A DNA stretch of 64,000 bases from Peronospora farinosa (GCA_947646735.1 CANTFK010000210.1:1-64000), one strand, 5' to 3'. Shown: positions 12,530 through 26,425, counted from the first letter of the stretch. Program-made: numbers and translations. The notes: generated by a model not told the origin, from the letters alone.

Positions 12530-13065
12530 AGGCTGGACGAGACGTGCGCCAATCACACCAGAATGCTGCAAACTATCTCACGTCCCACGTACAACAGGCA
12601 GAGTCAACCACGCTGTACACGCTCCACACTAGTAGTATGCCTGCAGCCGGCACTATCACCTCCTCAACCTCAACTGTTTTTCTGCATTCGACGAAATAGA
12701 CGCAATACATCACGCGCACAATCTAATACCGCGATACGGTGACTAAGTTGTGCGACGTCTTTTGGGTTCTACGCAACAGTAAAACTTGCGTGAACTTCGT
12801 TTCACACCGCTGCCCCACGTTAGTTTGTCATGGTACGGCATGACGTGGCCCAGCAGATCAGGTGCATCGGTCAGTACAGGCAGTGCCGGGATGAGAAAAT
12901 CTAATGTGTCGCCGCGTGCTACAACTGGTGAGCTGTCAAGTGGTCATGCGGCCACGTCGGTATATGCGAACAGCGCGTTAGTCGTACAAAGACGACATCC
13001 ACGCCGTGACGATGCCAGGGATGCTAGCAGAGAAGAAAGCGTCGCAGCAAAGAAGAGCAAAGGTG

Positions 13066-13138
13066 TTCCCACACCGGGACTCGAACCCGGGTCTGCTGGG
13101 TGAGAGCCAGCTATCCTAACCGCCTAGACTATATGGGA
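13066..13138 (-). tRNA. tRNA-Glu (CTC), array copy 22
   Basis: Gene identical to copy 1. Spacer alleles c/A/A. Confidence 0.95.
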
Positions 13139-13673
13139 AGGCTGGACGAGACGTGCGCCAATCACACCAGAATGCTGCAAACTATCTCACGTCCCACGTA
13201 CAACAGGCAGAGTCAACCACGCTGTACACGCTCCACACTAGTAGTATGCCTGCAGCCGGCACTATCACCTCCTCAACCTCAACTGTTTTTCTGCATTCGA
13301 CGAAATAGACGCAATACATCACGCGCACAATCTAATACCGCGATACGGTGACTAAGTTGTGCGACGTCTTTTGGGTTCTACGCAACAGTAAAACTTGCGT
13401 GAACTTCGTTTCACACCGCTGCCCCACGTTAGTTTGTCATGGTACGGCATGACGTGGCCCAGCAGATCAGGTGCATCGGTCAGTACAGGCAGTGCCGGGA
13501 TGAGAAAATCAATGTGTCGCCGCGTGCTACAACTGGTGAGCTGTCAAGTGGTCATGCGGCCACGTCGGTATATGCGAACAGCGCGTTAGTCGTACAAAGA
13601 CGACATCCACGCCGTGACGATGCCAGGGATGCTAGCAGAGAAGAAAGCGTCGCAGCAAAGAAGAGCAAAGGTG

Positions 13674-13746
13674 TTCCCACACCGGGACTCGAACCCGGGT
13701 CTGCTGGGTGAGAGCCAGCTATCCTAACCGCCTAGACTATATGGGA
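13674..13746 (-). tRNA. tRNA-Glu (CTC), array copy 23
   Basis: Gene identical to copy 1. Spacer alleles c/G/A. Confidence 0.95.
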
Positions 13747-14282
13747 AGGCTGGACGAGACGTGCGCCAATCACGCCAGAATGCTGCAAACTATCTCACGT
13801 CCCACGTACAACAGGCAGAGTCAACCACGCTGTACACGCTCCACACTAGTAGTATGCCTGCAGCCGGCACTATCACCTCCTCAACCTCAACTGTTTTTCT
13901 GCATTCGACGAAATAGACGCAATACATCACGCGCACAATCTAATACCGCGATACGGTGACTAAGTTGTGCGACGTCTTTTGGGTTCTACGCAACAGTAAA
14001 ACTTGCGTGAACTTCGTTTCACACCGCTGCCCCACGTTAGTTTGTCATGGTACGGCATGACGTGGCCCAGCAGATCAGGTGCATCGGTCAGTACAGGCAG
14101 TGCCGGGATGAGAAAATCTAATGTGTCGCCGCGTGCTACAACTGGTGAGCTGTCAAGTGGTCATGCGGCCACGTCGGTATATGCGAACAGCGCGTTAGTC
14201 GTACAAAGACGACATCCACGCCGTGACGATGCCAGGGATGCTAGCAGAGAAGAAAGCGTCGCAGCAAAGAAGAGCAAAGGTG

Positions 14283-14355
14283 TTCCCACACCGGGACTCG
14301 AACCCGGGTCTGCTGGGTGAGAGCCAGCTATCCTAACCGCCTAGACTATATGGGA
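14283..14355 (-). tRNA. tRNA-Glu (CTC), array copy 24
   Basis: Gene identical to copy 1. Spacer alleles c/G/A; last unit with allele c. Confidence 0.95.
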
Positions 14356-14889
14356 AGGCTGGACGAGACGTGCGCCAATCACGCCAGAATGCTGCAAACT
14401 ATCTCACGTCCCACGTACAACAGGCAGAGTCAACCACGCTGTACACGCTCCACACTAGTAGTATGCCTGCAGCCGGCACTATCACCTCCTCAACCTCAAC
14501 TGTTTTTCTGCATTCGACGAAATAGACGCAATACATCACGCGCACAATCTAATACCGCGATACGGTGACTAAGTTGTGCGACGTCTTTTGGGTTCTACGC
14601 AACAGTAAAACTTGCGTGAACTTCGTTTCACACCGCTGCCCCACGTTAGGTTTGTCATGGTACGGCATGACGTGGCCCAGCAGATCAGGTGCATCGGTCA
14701 GTACAGGCAGTGCCGATGAGAAAACTAATGTGTCGCCGCGTGCTACAACTGGTGAGTTGTCAAGTGGTCATGCGGCCACGTCGGTATATGCGAACAGCGC
14801 GTTAGTCGTACAAAGACGACATCCACGCCGTGACGATGCCAGGGATGCTAGCAGAGAAGAAAGCGTCGCAGCAAAGAAGAGCAAAGGTG

Positions 14890-14962
14890 TTCCCACACCG
14901 GGACTCGAACCCGGGTCTGCTGGGTGAGAGCCAGCTATCCTAACCGCCTAGACTATATGGGA
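14890..14962 (-). tRNA. tRNA-Glu (CTC), array copy 25
   Basis: Gene identical to copy 1. Spacer alleles a/G/A. Confidence 0.95.
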
Positions 14963-15496
14963 AGGCTGGACGAGACGTGCGCCAATCACGCCAGAATGCT
15001 GCAAACTATCTCACGTCCCACGTACAACAGGCAGAGTCAACCACGCTGTACACGCTCCACACTAGTAGTATGCCTGCAGCCGGCACTATCACCTCCTCAA
15101 CCTCAACTGTTTTTCTGCATTCGACGAAATAGACGCAATACATCACGCGCACAATCTAATACCGCGATACGGTGACTAAGTTGTGCGACGTCTTTTGGGT
15201 TCTACGCAACAGTAAAACTTGCGTGAACTTCGTTTCACACCGCTGCCCCACGTTAGGTTTGTCATGGTACGGCATGACATGGCCCAGCAGATCAGGTGCA
15301 TCGGTCAGTACAGGCAGTGCCGATGAGAAAATTAATGTGTCGCCGCGTGCTACAACTGGCGAGTTGTCAAGTGGTCATGCGGCCACGTCGGTATATGCGA
15401 ACAGCGCGTTAGTCGTACAAAGACGACATCCACGCCGTGACGATGCCAGGGATGCTAGCAGAGAAGAAAGCGTCGCAGCAAAGAAGAGCAAAGGTG

Positions 15497-15569
15497 TTCC
15501 CACACCGGGACTCGAACCCGGGTCTGCTGGGTGAGAGCCAGCTATCCTAACCGCCTAGACTATATGGGA
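15497..15569 (-). tRNA. tRNA-Glu (CTC), array copy 26
   Basis: Gene identical to copy 1. Spacer alleles a/G/C. Confidence 0.95.
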
Positions 15570-16103
15570 AGGCTGGACGAGACGTGCGCCAATCACGCCA
15601 GAATGCTGCAAACTATCTCACGTCCCACGTACAACAGGCAGAGTCAACCACGCTGTACACGCTCCACACTAGTAGTATGCCTGCAGCCGGCACTATCACC
15701 TCCTCAACCTCAACTGTTTTTCTGCATTCGACGAAATAGACGCACTACATCACGCGCACAATCTAATACCGCGATACGGTGACTAAGTTGTGCGACGTCT
15801 TTTGGGTTCTACGCAACAGTAAAACTTGCGTGAACTTCGTTTCACACCGCTGCCCCACGTTAGGTTTGTCATGGTACGGCATGACATGGCCCAGCAGATC
15901 AGGTGCATCGGTCAGTACAGGCAGTGCCGATGAGAAAATTAATGTGTCGCCGCGTGCTACAACTGGCGAGTTGTCAAGTGGTCATGCGGCCACGTCGGTA
16001 TATGCGAACAGCGCGTTAGTCGTACAAAGACGACATCCACGCCGTGACGATGCCAGGGATGCTAGCAGAGAAGAAAGCGTCGCAGCAAAGAAGAGCAAAG
16101 GTG

Positions 16104-16176
16104 TTCCCACACCGGGACTCGAACCCGGGTCTGCTGGGTGAGAGCCAGCTATCCTAACCGCCTAGACTATATGGGA
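16104..16176 (-). tRNA. tRNA-Glu (CTC), array copy 27
   Basis: Gene identical to copy 1. Spacer alleles a/G/C. Confidence 0.95.
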
Positions 16177-16710
16177 AGGCTGGACGAGACGTGCGCCAAT
16201 CACGCCAGAATGCTGCAAACTATCTCACGTCCCACGTACAACAGGCAGAGTCAACCACGCTGTACACGCTCCACACTAGTAGTATGCCTGCAGCCGGCAC
16301 TATCACCTCCTCAACCTCAACTGTTTTTCTGCATTCGACGAAATAGACGCACTACATCACGCGCACAATCTAATACCGCGATACGGTGACTAAGTTGTGC
16401 GACGTCTTTTGGGTTCTACGCAACAGTAAAACTTGCGTGAACTTCGTTTCACACCGCTGCCCCACGTTAGGTTTGTCATGGTACGGCATGACATGGCCCA
16501 GCAGATCAGGTGCATCGGTCAGTACAGGCAGTGCCGATGAGAAAATTAATGTGTCGCCGCGTGCTACAACTGGCGAGTTGTCAAGTGGTCATGCGGCCAC
16601 GTCGGTATATGCGAACAGCGCGTTAGTCGTACAAAGACGACATCCACGCCGTGACGATGCCAGGGATGCTAGCAGAGAAGAAAGCGTCGCAGCAAAGAAG
16701 AGCAAAGGTG

Positions 16711-16783
16711 TTCCCACACCGGGACTCGAACCCGGGTCTGCTGGGTGAGAGCCAGCTATCCTAACCGCCTAGACTATATGGGA
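16711..16783 (-). tRNA. tRNA-Glu (CTC), array copy 28
   Basis: Gene identical to copy 1. Spacer alleles a/G/C. Confidence 0.95.
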
Positions 16784-17317
16784 AGGCTGGACGAGACGTG
16801 CGCCAATCACGCCAGAATGCTGCAAACTATCTCACGTCCCACGTACAACAGGCAGAGTCAACCACGCTGTACACGCTCCACACTAGTAGTATGCCTGCAG
16901 CCGGCACTATCACCTCCTCAACCTCAACTGTTTTTCTGCATTCGACGAAATCGACGCACTACATCACGCGCACAATCTAATACCGCGATACGGTGACTAA
17001 GTTGTGCGACGTCTTTTGGGTTCTACGCAACAGTAAAACTTGCGTGAACTTCGTTTCACACCGCTGCCCCACGTTAGGTTTGTCATGGTACGGCATGACA
17101 TGGCCCAGCAGATCAGGTGCATCGGTCAGTACAGGCAGTGCCGATGAGAAAATTAATGTGTCGCCGCGTGCTACAACTGGCGAGTTGTCAAGTGGTCATG
17201 CGGCCACGTCGGTATATGCGAACAGCGCGTTAGTCGTACAAAGACGACATCCACGCCGTGACGATGCCAGGGATGCTAGCAGAGAAGAAAGCGTCGCAGC
17301 AAAGAAGAGCAAAGGTG

Positions 17318-17390
17318 TTCCCACACCGGGACTCGAACCCGGGTCTGCTGGGTGAGAGCCAGCTATCCTAACCGCCTAGACTATATGGGA
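17318..17390 (-). tRNA. tRNA-Glu (CTC), array copy 29
   Basis: Gene identical to copy 1. Spacer alleles a/G/A, an isolated recurrence of the site 3 A allele. It is followed by the longest spacing in the array (610 bp). Confidence 0.95.
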
Positions 17391-17927
17391 AGGCTGGACG
17401 AGACGTGCGCCAATCACGCCAGAATGCTGCAAACTATCTCACGTCCCACGTACAACAGGCAGAGTCAACCACGCTGTACACGCTCCACACTAGTAGTATG
17501 CCTGCAGCCGGCACTATCACCTCCTCAACCTCAACTGTTTTTCTGCATTCGACGAAATAGACGCAATACATCACGCGCACAATCTAATACCGCGATACGG
17601 TGACTAAGTTGTGCGACGTCTTTTGGGTTCTACGCAACAGTAAAACTTGCGTGAACTTCGTTTCACACCGCTGCCCCACGTTAGGTTTGTCATGGTACGG
17701 CATGACGTGGCCCAGCAGATCAGGTGCATCGGTCAGTACAGGCAGTGCCGGAGTGAGAAAATCTAATGTGTCGCCGCGTGCTACAACTGGTGAGCTGTCA
17801 AGTGGTCATGCGGCCACGTCGGTATATGCGAACAGCGCGTTAGTCGTACAAAGACGACATCCACGCCGTGACGATGCCAGGGATGCTAGCAGAGAAGAAA
17901 GCGTCGCAGCAAAGAAGAGCAAAGGTG

Positions 17928-18000
17928 TTCCCACACCGGGACTCGAACCCGGGTCTGCTGGGTGAGAGCCAGCTATCCTAACCGCCTAGACTATATGGGA
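17928..18000 (-). tRNA. tRNA-Glu (CTC), array copy 30
   Basis: Gene identical to copy 1. Spacer alleles a/G/C. Confidence 0.95.
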
Positions 18001-18534
18001 AGGCTGGACGAGACGTGCGCCAATCACGCCAGAATGCTGCAAACTATCTCACGTCCCACGTACAACAGGCAGAGTCAACCACGCTGTACACGCTCCACAC
18101 TAGTAGTATGCCTGCAGCCGGCACTATCACCTCCTCAACCTCAACTGTTTTTCTGCATTCGACGAAATCGACGCACTACATCACGCGCACAATCTAATAC
18201 CGCGATACGGTGACTAAGTTGTGCGACGTCTTTTGGGTTCTACGCAACAGTAAAACTTGCGTGAACTTCGTTTCACACCGCTGCCCCACGTTAGGTTTGT
18301 CATGGTACGGCATGACATGGCCCAGCAGATCAGGTGCATCGGTCAGTACAGGCAGTGCCGATGAGAAAACTAATGTGTCGCCGCGTGCTACAACTGGCGA
18401 GTTGTCAAGTGGTCATGCGGCCACGTCGGTATATGCGAACAGCGCGTTAGTCGTACAAAGACGACATCCACGCCGTGACGATGCCAGGGATGCTAGCAGA
18501 GAAGAAAGCGTCGCAGCAAAGAAGAGCAAAGGTG

Positions 18535-18607
18535 TTCCCACACCGGGACTCGAACCCGGGTCTGCTGGGTGAGAGCCAGCTATCCTAACCGCCTAGACTA
18601 TATGGGA
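18535..18607 (-). tRNA. tRNA-Glu (CTC), array copy 31
   Basis: Gene identical to copy 1. Spacer alleles a/G/C. Confidence 0.95.
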
Positions 18608-19141
18608 AGGCTGGACGAGACGTGCGCCAATCACGCCAGAATGCTGCAAACTATCTCACGTCCCACGTACAACAGGCAGAGTCAACCACGCTGTACACGC
18701 TCCACACTAGTAGTATGCCTGCAGCCGGCACTATCACCTCCTCAACCTCAACTGTTTTTCTGCATTCGACGAAATAGACGCACTACATCACGCGCACAAT
18801 CTAATACCGCGATACGGTGACTAAGTTGTGCGACGTCTTTTGGGTTCTACGCAACAGTAAAACTTGCGTGAACTTCGTTTCACACCGCTGCCCCACGTTA
18901 GGTTTGTCATGGTACGGCATGACATGGCCCAGCAGATCAGGTGCATCGGTCAGTACAGGCAGTGCCGATGAGAAAATTAATGTGTCGCCGCGTGCTACAA
19001 CTGGCGAGTTGTCAAGTGGTCATGCGGCCACGTCGGTATATGCGAACAGCGCGTTAGTCGTACAAAGACGACATCCACGCCGTGACGATGCCAGGGATGC
19101 TAGCAGAGAAGAAAGCGTCGCAGCAAAGAAGAGCAAAGGTG

Positions 19142-19214
19142 TTCCCACACCGGGACTCGAACCCGGGTCTGCTGGGTGAGAGCCAGCTATCCTAACCGCC
19201 TAGACTATATGGGA
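19142..19214 (-). tRNA. tRNA-Glu (CTC), array copy 32
   Basis: Gene identical to copy 1. Spacer alleles a/G/C; the right spacer carries CAGCCATAGTC instead of CAGGCAGAGTC. Confidence 0.95.
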
Positions 19215-19748
19215 AGGCTGGACGAGACGTGCGCCAACCACGCCAGAATGCTGCAAACTATCTCACGTCCCACGTACAACAGCCATAGTCAACCACGCTG
19301 CACACGCTCCACACTAGTAGTATGCCTGCAGCCGGCACTATCACCTCCTCAACCTCAACTGTTTTTCTGCATTCGACGAAATCGACGCACTACATCACGC
19401 GCACAATCTAATACCGCGATACGGTGACTAAGTTGTGCGACGTCTTTTGGGTTCTACGCAACAGTACAACTTGCGTGAACTTCGTTTCACACCGCTGCCC
19501 CACGTTAGGTTTGTCATGGTACGGCATGACATGGCCCAGCAGATCAGGTGCATCGGTCAGTACAGGCAGTGCCGATGAGAAAATTAATGTGTCGCCGCGT
19601 GCTACAACTGGCGAGTTGTCAAGTGGTCATGCGGCCACGTCGGTATATGCGAACAGCGCGTTAGTCGTACAAAGACGACATCCACGCCGTGACGATGCCA
19701 GGGATGCTAGCAGAGAAGAAAGCGTCGCAGCAAAGAAGAGCAAAGGTG

Positions 19749-19821
19749 TTCCCACACCGGGACTCGAACCCGGGTCTGCTGGGTGAGAGCCAGCTATCCT
19801 AACCGCCTAGACTATATGGGA
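19749..19821 (-). tRNA. tRNA-Glu (CTC), array copy 33
   Basis: Gene identical to copy 1. Spacer alleles a/G/C. Confidence 0.95.
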
Positions 19822-20355
19822 AGGCTGGACGAGACGTGCGCCAATCACGCCAGAATGCTGCAAACTATCTCACGTCCCACGTACAACAGGCAGAGTCAAC
19901 CACGCTGTACACGCTCCACACTAGTAGTATGCCTGCAGCCGGCACTATCACCTCCTCAACCTCAACTGTTTTTCTGCATTCGACGAAATCGACGCACTAC
20001 ATCACGCGCACAATCTAATACCGCGATACGGTGACTAAGTTGTGCGACGTCTTTTGGGTTCTACGCAACAGTAAAACTTGCGTGAACTTCGTTTCACACC
20101 GCTGCCCCACGTTAGGTTTGTCATGGTACGGCATGACATGGCCCAGCAGATCAGGTGCATCGGTCAGTACAGGCAGTGCCGATGAGAAAATTAATGTGTC
20201 GCCGCGTGCTACAACTGGCGAGTTGTCAAGTGGTCATGCGGCCACGTCGGTATATGCGAACAGCGCGTTAGTCGTACAAAGACGACATCCACGCCGTGAC
20301 GATGCCAGGGATGCTAGCAGAGAAGAAAGCGTCGCAGCAAAGAAGAGCAAAGGTG

Positions 20356-20428
20356 TTCCCACACCGGGACTCGAACCCGGGTCTGCTGGGTGAGAGCCAG
20401 CTATCCTAACCGCCTAGACTATATGGGA
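20356..20428 (-). tRNA. tRNA-Glu (CTC), array copy 34
   Basis: Gene identical to copy 1. Spacer alleles a/G/C. Confidence 0.95.
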
Positions 20429-20962
20429 AGGCTGGACGAGACGTGCGCCAATCACGCCAGAATGCTGCAAACTATCTCACGTCCCACGTACAACAGGCAG
20501 AGTCAACCACGCTGTACACGCTCCACACTAGTAGTATGCCTGCAGCCGGCACTATCACCTCCTCAACCTCAACTGTTTTTCTGCATTCGACGAAATCGAC
20601 GCACTACATCACGCGCACAATCTAATACCGCGATACGGTGACTAAGTTGTGCGACGTCTTTTGGGTTCTACGCAACAGTAAAACTTGCGTGAACTTCGTT
20701 TCACACCGCTGCCCCACGTTAGGTTTGTCATGGTACGGCATGACATGGCCCAGCAGATCAGGTGCATCGGTCAGTACAGGCAGTGCCGATGAGAAAACTA
20801 ATGTGTCGCCGCGTGCTACAACTGGCGAGTTGTCAAGTGGTCATGCGGCCACGTCGGTATATGCGAACAGCGCGTTAGTCGTACAAAGACGACATCCACG
20901 CCGTGACGATGCCAGGGATGCTAGCAGAGAAGAAAGCGTCGCAGCAAAGAAGAGCAAAGGTG

Positions 20963-21035
20963 TTCCCACACCGGGACTCGAACCCGGGTCTGCTGGGTGA
21001 GAGCCAGCTATCCTAACCGCCTAGACTATATGGGA
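20963..21035 (-). tRNA. tRNA-Glu (CTC), array copy 35
   Basis: Gene identical to copy 1. Spacer alleles a/G/C, with the CAGCCATAGTC variant also seen in copy 32. Confidence 0.95.
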
Positions 21036-21568
21036 AGGCTGGACGAGACGTGCGCCAACCACGCCAGAATGCTGCAAACTATCTCACGTCCCACGTACAA
21101 CAGCCATAGTCAACCACGCTGCACACGCTCCACACTAGTAGTATGCCTGCAGCCGGCACTATCACCTCCTCAACCTCAACTGTTTTTCTGCATTCGACGA
21201 AATCGACGCACTACATCACGCGCACAATCTAATACCGCGATACGGTGACTAAGTTGTGCGACGTCTTTTGGGTTCTACGCAACAGTAAAACTTGCGTGAA
21301 CTTCGTTTCACACCGCTGCCCCACGTTAGGTTTTCATGGTACGGCATGACATGGCCCAGCAGATCAGGTGCATCGGTCAGTACAGGCAGTGCCGATGAGA
21401 AAACTAATGTGTCGCCGCGTGCTACAACTGGCGAGTTGTCAAGTGGTCATGCGGCCACGTCGGTATATGCGAACAGCGCGTTAGTCGTACAAAGACGACA
21501 TCCACGCCGTGACGATGCCAGGGATGCTAGCAGAGAAGAAAGCGTCGCAGCAAAGAAGAGCAAAGGTG

Positions 21569-21641
21569 TTCCCACACCGGGACTCGAACCCGGGTCTGCT
21601 GGGTGAGAGCCAGCTATCCTAACCGCCTAGACTATATGGGA
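21569..21641 (-). tRNA. tRNA-Glu (CTC), array copy 36
   Basis: Gene identical to copy 1. Spacer alleles b/G/C. Confidence 0.95.
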
Positions 21642-22174
21642 AGGCTGGACGAGACGTGCGCCAATCACGCCAGAATGCTGCAAACTATCTCACGTCCCAC
21701 GTACAACAGGCAGAGTCAACCACGCTGTACACGCTCCACACTAGTAGTATGCCTGCAGCCGGCACTATCACCTCCTCAACCTCAACTGTTTTTCTGCATT
21801 CGACGAAATCGACGCACTACATCACGCGCACAATCTAATACCGCGATACGGTGACTAAGTTGTGCGACGTCTTTTGGGTTCTACGCAACAGTAAAACTTG
21901 CGTGAACTTCGTTTCACACCGCTGCCCCACGTTAGGTTTTCATGGTACGGCATGACATGGCCCAGCAGATCAGGTGCATCGGTCAGTACAGGCAGTGCCG
22001 ATGAGAAAACTAATGTGTCGCCGCGTGCTACAACTGGCGAGTTGTCAAGTGGTCATGCGGCCACGTCGGTATATGCGAACAGCGCGTTAGTCGTACAAAG
22101 ACGACATCCACGCCGTGACGATGCCAGGGATGCTAGCAGAGAAGAAAGCGTCGCAGCAAAGAAGAGCAAAGGTG

Positions 22175-22247
22175 TTCCCACACCGGGACTCGAACCCGGG
22201 TCTGCTGGGTGAGAGCCAGCTATCCTAACCGCCTAGACTATATGGGA
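22175..22247 (-). tRNA. tRNA-Glu (CTC), array copy 37
   Basis: Gene identical to copy 1. Spacer alleles b/G/C. Confidence 0.95.
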
Positions 22248-22781
22248 AGGCTGGACGAGACGTGCGCCAATCACGCCAGAATGCTGCAAACTATCTCACG
22301 TCCCACGTACAACAGCCAGAGTCAACCACGCTGTACACGCTCCACACTAGTAGTATGCCTGCAGCCGGCACTATCACCTCCTCAACCTCAACTGTTTTTC
22401 TGCATTCGACGAAATCGACGCACTACATCACGCGCACAATCTAATACCGCGATACGGTGACTAAGTTGTGCGACGTCTTTTGGGTTCTACGCAACAGTAC
22501 AACTTGCGTGAACTTCGTTTCACACCGCTGCCCCACGTTAGGTTTGTCATGGTACGGCATGACATGGCCCAGCAGATCAGGTGCATCGGTCAGTACAGGC
22601 AGTGCCGATGAGAAAACTAATGTGTCGCCGCGTGCTACAACTGGCGAGTTGTCAAGTGGTCATGCGGCCACGTCGGTATATGCGAACAGCGCGTTAGTCG
22701 TACAAAGACGACATCCACGCCGTGACGATGCCAGGGATGCTAGCAGAGAAGAAAGCGTCGCAGCAAAGAAGAGCAAAGGTG

Positions 22782-22854
22782 TTCCCACACCGGGACTCGA
22801 ACCCGGGTCTGCTGGGTGAGAGCCAGCTATCCTAACCGCCTAGACTATATGGGA
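22782..22854 (-). tRNA. tRNA-Glu (CTC), array copy 38
   Basis: Gene identical to copy 1. Spacer alleles a/G/C. Confidence 0.95.
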
Positions 22855-23390
22855 AGGCTGGACGAGACGTGCGCCAATCACGCCAGAATGCTGCAAACTA
22901 TCTCACGTCCCACGTACAACAGGCAGAGTCAACCACGCTGTACACGCTCCACACTAGTAGTATGCCTGCAGCCGGCACTATCACCTCCTCAACCTCAACT
23001 GTTTTTCTGCATTCGACGAAATAGACGCACTACATCACGCGCACAATCTAATACCGCGATACGGTGACTAAGTTGTGCGACGTCTTTTGGGTTCTACGCA
23101 ACAGTACAACTTGCGTGAACTTCGTTTCACACCGCTGCCCCACGTTAGGTTTGTCATGGTACGGCATGACGTGGCCCAGCAGATCAGGTGCATCGGTCAG
23201 TACAGGCAGTGCCGGGATGAGAAAATCAATGTGTCGCCGCGTGCTACAACTGGTGAGCTGTCAAGTGGTCATGCGGCCACGTCGGTATATGCGAACAGCG
23301 CGTTAGTCGTACAAAGACGACATCCACGCCGTGACGATGCCAGGGATGCTAGCAGAGAAGAAAGCGTCGCAGCAAAGAAGAGCAAAGGTG

Positions 23391-23463
23391 TTCCCACACC
23401 GGGACTCGAACCCGGGTCTGCTGGGTGAGAGCCAGCTATCCTAACCGCCTAGACTATATGGGA
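23391..23463 (-). tRNA. tRNA-Glu (CTC), array copy 39
   Basis: Gene identical to copy 1. Spacer alleles a/G/C. Confidence 0.95.
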
Positions 23464-23997
23464 AGGCTGGACGAGACGTGCGCCAATCACGCCAGAATGC
23501 TGCAAACTATCTCACGTCCCACGTACAACAGGCAGAGTCAACCACGCTGTACACGCTCCACACTAGTAGTATGCCTGCAGCCGGCACTATCACCTCCTCA
23601 ACCTCAACTGTTTTTCTGCATTCGACGAAATCGACGCACTACATCACGCGCACAATCTAATACCGCGATACGGTGACTAAGTTGTGCGACGTCTTTTGGG
23701 TTCTACGCAACAGTACAACTTGCGTGAACTTCGTTTCACACCGCTGCCCCACGTTAGGTTTGTCATGGTACGGCATGACATGGCCCAGCAGATCAGGTGC
23801 ATCGGTCAGTACAGGCAGTGCCGATGAGAAAATTAATGTGTCGCCGCGTGCTACAACTGGTGAGTTGTCAAGTGGTCATGCGGCCACGTCGGTATATGCG
23901 AACAGCGCGTTAGTCGTACAAAGACGACATCCACGCCGTGACGATGCCAGGGATGCTAGCAGAGAAGAAAGCGTCGCAGCAAAGAAGAGCAAAGGTG

Positions 23998-24070
23998 TTC
24001 CCACACCGGGACTCGAACCCGGGTCTGCTGGGTGAGAGCCAGCTATCCTAACCGCCTAGACTATATGGGA
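23998..24070 (-). tRNA. tRNA-Glu (CTC), array copy 40
   Basis: Gene identical to copy 1. Spacer alleles a/G/C. Confidence 0.95.
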
Positions 24071-24604
24071 AGGCTGGACGAGACGTGCGCCAATCACGCC
24101 AGAATGCTGCAAACTATCTCACGTCCCACGTACAACAGGCAGAGTCAACCACGCTGTACACGCTCCACACTAGTAGTATGCCTGCAGCCGGCACTATCAC
24201 CTCCTCAACCTCAACTGTTTTTCTGCATTCGACGAAATCGACGCACTACATCACGCGCACAATCTAATACCGCGATACGGTGACTAAGTTGTGCGACGTC
24301 TTTTGGGTTCTACGCAACAGTACAACTTGCGTGAACTTCGTTTCACACCGCTGCCCCACGTTAGGTTTGTCATGGTACGGCATGACATGGCCCAGCAGAT
24401 CAGGTGCATCGGTCAGTACAGGCAGTGCCGATGAGAAAATTAATGTGTCGCCGCGTGCTACAACTGGCGAGTTGTCAAGTGGTCATGCGGCCACGTCGGT
24501 ATATGCGAACAGCGCGTTAGTCGTACAAAGACGACATCCACGCCGTGACGATGCCAGGGATGCTAGCAGAGAAGAAAGCGTCGCAGCAAAGAAGAGCAAA
24601 GGTG

Positions 24605-24677
24605 TTCCCACACCGGGACTCGAACCCGGGTCTGCTGGGTGAGAGCCAGCTATCCTAACCGCCTAGACTATATGGGA
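24605..24677 (-). tRNA. tRNA-Glu (CTC), array copy 41
   Basis: Gene identical to copy 1. Spacer alleles a/G/C. Confidence 0.95.
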
Positions 24678-25211
24678 AGGCTGGACGAGACGTGCGCCAA
24701 TCACGCCAGAATGCTGCAAACTATCTCACGTCCCACGTACAACAGGCAGAGTCAACCACGCTGTACACGCTCCACACTAGTAGTATGCCTGCAGCCGGCA
24801 CTATCACCTCCTCAACCTCAACTGTTTTTCTGCATTCGACGAAATAGACGCACTACATCACGCGCACAATCTAATACCGCGATACGGTGACTAAGTTGTG
24901 CGACGTCTTTTGGGTTCTACGCAACAGTACAACTTGCGTGAACTTCGTTTCACACCGCTGCCCCACGTTAGGTTTGTCATGGTACGGCATGACATGGCCC
25001 AGCAGATCAGGTGCATCGGTCAGTACAGGCAGTGCCGATGAGAAAACTAATGTGTCGCCGCGTGCTACAACTGGTGAGCTGTCAAGTGGTCATGCGGCCA
25101 CGTCGGTATATGCGAACAGCGCGTTAGTCGTACAAAGACGACATCCACGCCGTGACGATGCCAGGGATGCTAGCAGAGAAGAAAGCGTCGCAGCAAAGAA
25201 GAGCAAAGGTG

Positions 25212-25284
25212 TTCCCACACCGGGACTCGAACCCGGGTCTGCTGGGTGAGAGCCAGCTATCCTAACCGCCTAGACTATATGGGA
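25212..25284 (-). tRNA. tRNA-Glu (CTC), array copy 42
   Basis: Gene identical to copy 1. Spacer alleles a/G/A, an isolated recurrence of the site 3 A allele. Confidence 0.95.
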
Positions 25285-25818
25285 AGGCTGGACGAGACGT
25301 GCGCCAATCACGCCAGAATGCTGCAAACTATCTCACGTCCCACGTACAACAGGCAGAGTCAACCACGCTGTACACGCTCCACACTAGTAGTATGCCTGCA
25401 GCCGGCACTATCACCTCCTCAACCTCAACTGTTTTTCTGCATTCGACGAAATAGACGCAATACATCACGCGCACAATCTAATACCGCGATACGGTGACTA
25501 AGTTGTGCGACGTCTTTTGGGTACTACACAACAGTACAACTTGCGTGAACTTCGTTTCACACCGCTGCCCCACGTTAGGTTTGTCATGGTACGGCATGAC
25601 ATGGCCCAGCAGATCAGGTGCATCGGTCAGTACAGGCAGTGCCGATGAGAAAACTAATGTGTCGCCGCGTGCTACAACTGGTGAGCTGTCAAGTGGTCAT
25701 GCGGCCACGTCGGTATATGCGAACAGCGCGTTAGTCGTACAAAGACGACATCCACGCCGTGACGATGCCAGGGATGCTAGCAGAGAAGAAAGCGTCGCAG
25801 CAAAGAAGAGCAAAGGTG

Positions 25819-25891
25819 TTCCCACACCGGGACTCGAACCCGGGTCTGCTGGGTGAGAGCCAGCTATCCTAACCGCCTAGACTATATGGGA
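25819..25891 (-). tRNA. tRNA-Glu (CTC), array copy 43
   Basis: Gene identical to copy 1. Spacer alleles a/G/C. Confidence 0.95.
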
Positions 25892-26425
25892 AGGCTGGAC
25901 GAGACGTGCGCCAATCACGCCAGAATGCTGCAAACTATCTCACGTCCCACGTACAACAGGCAGAGTCAACCACGCTGTACACGCTCCACACTAGTAGTAT
26001 GCCTGCAGCCGGCACTATCACCTCCTCAACCTCAACTGTTTTTCTGCATTCGACGAAATAGACGCACTACATCACGCGCACAATCTAATACCGCGATACG
26101 GTGACTAAGTTGTGCGACGTCTTTTGGGTTCTACACAACAGTACAACTTGCGTGAACTTCGTTTCACACCGCTGCCCCACGTTAGGTTTGTCATGGTACG
26201 GCATGACATGGCCCAGCAGATCAGGTGCATCGGTCAGTACAGGCAGTGCCGATGAGAAAACTAATGTGTCGCCGCGTGCTACAACTGGCGAGCTGTCAAG
26301 TGGTCATGCGGCCACGTCGGTATATGCGAACAGCGCGTTAGTCGTACAAAGACGACATCCACGCCGTGACGATGCCAGGGATGCTAGCAGAGAAGAAAGC
26401 GTCGCAGCAAAGAAGAGCAAAGGTG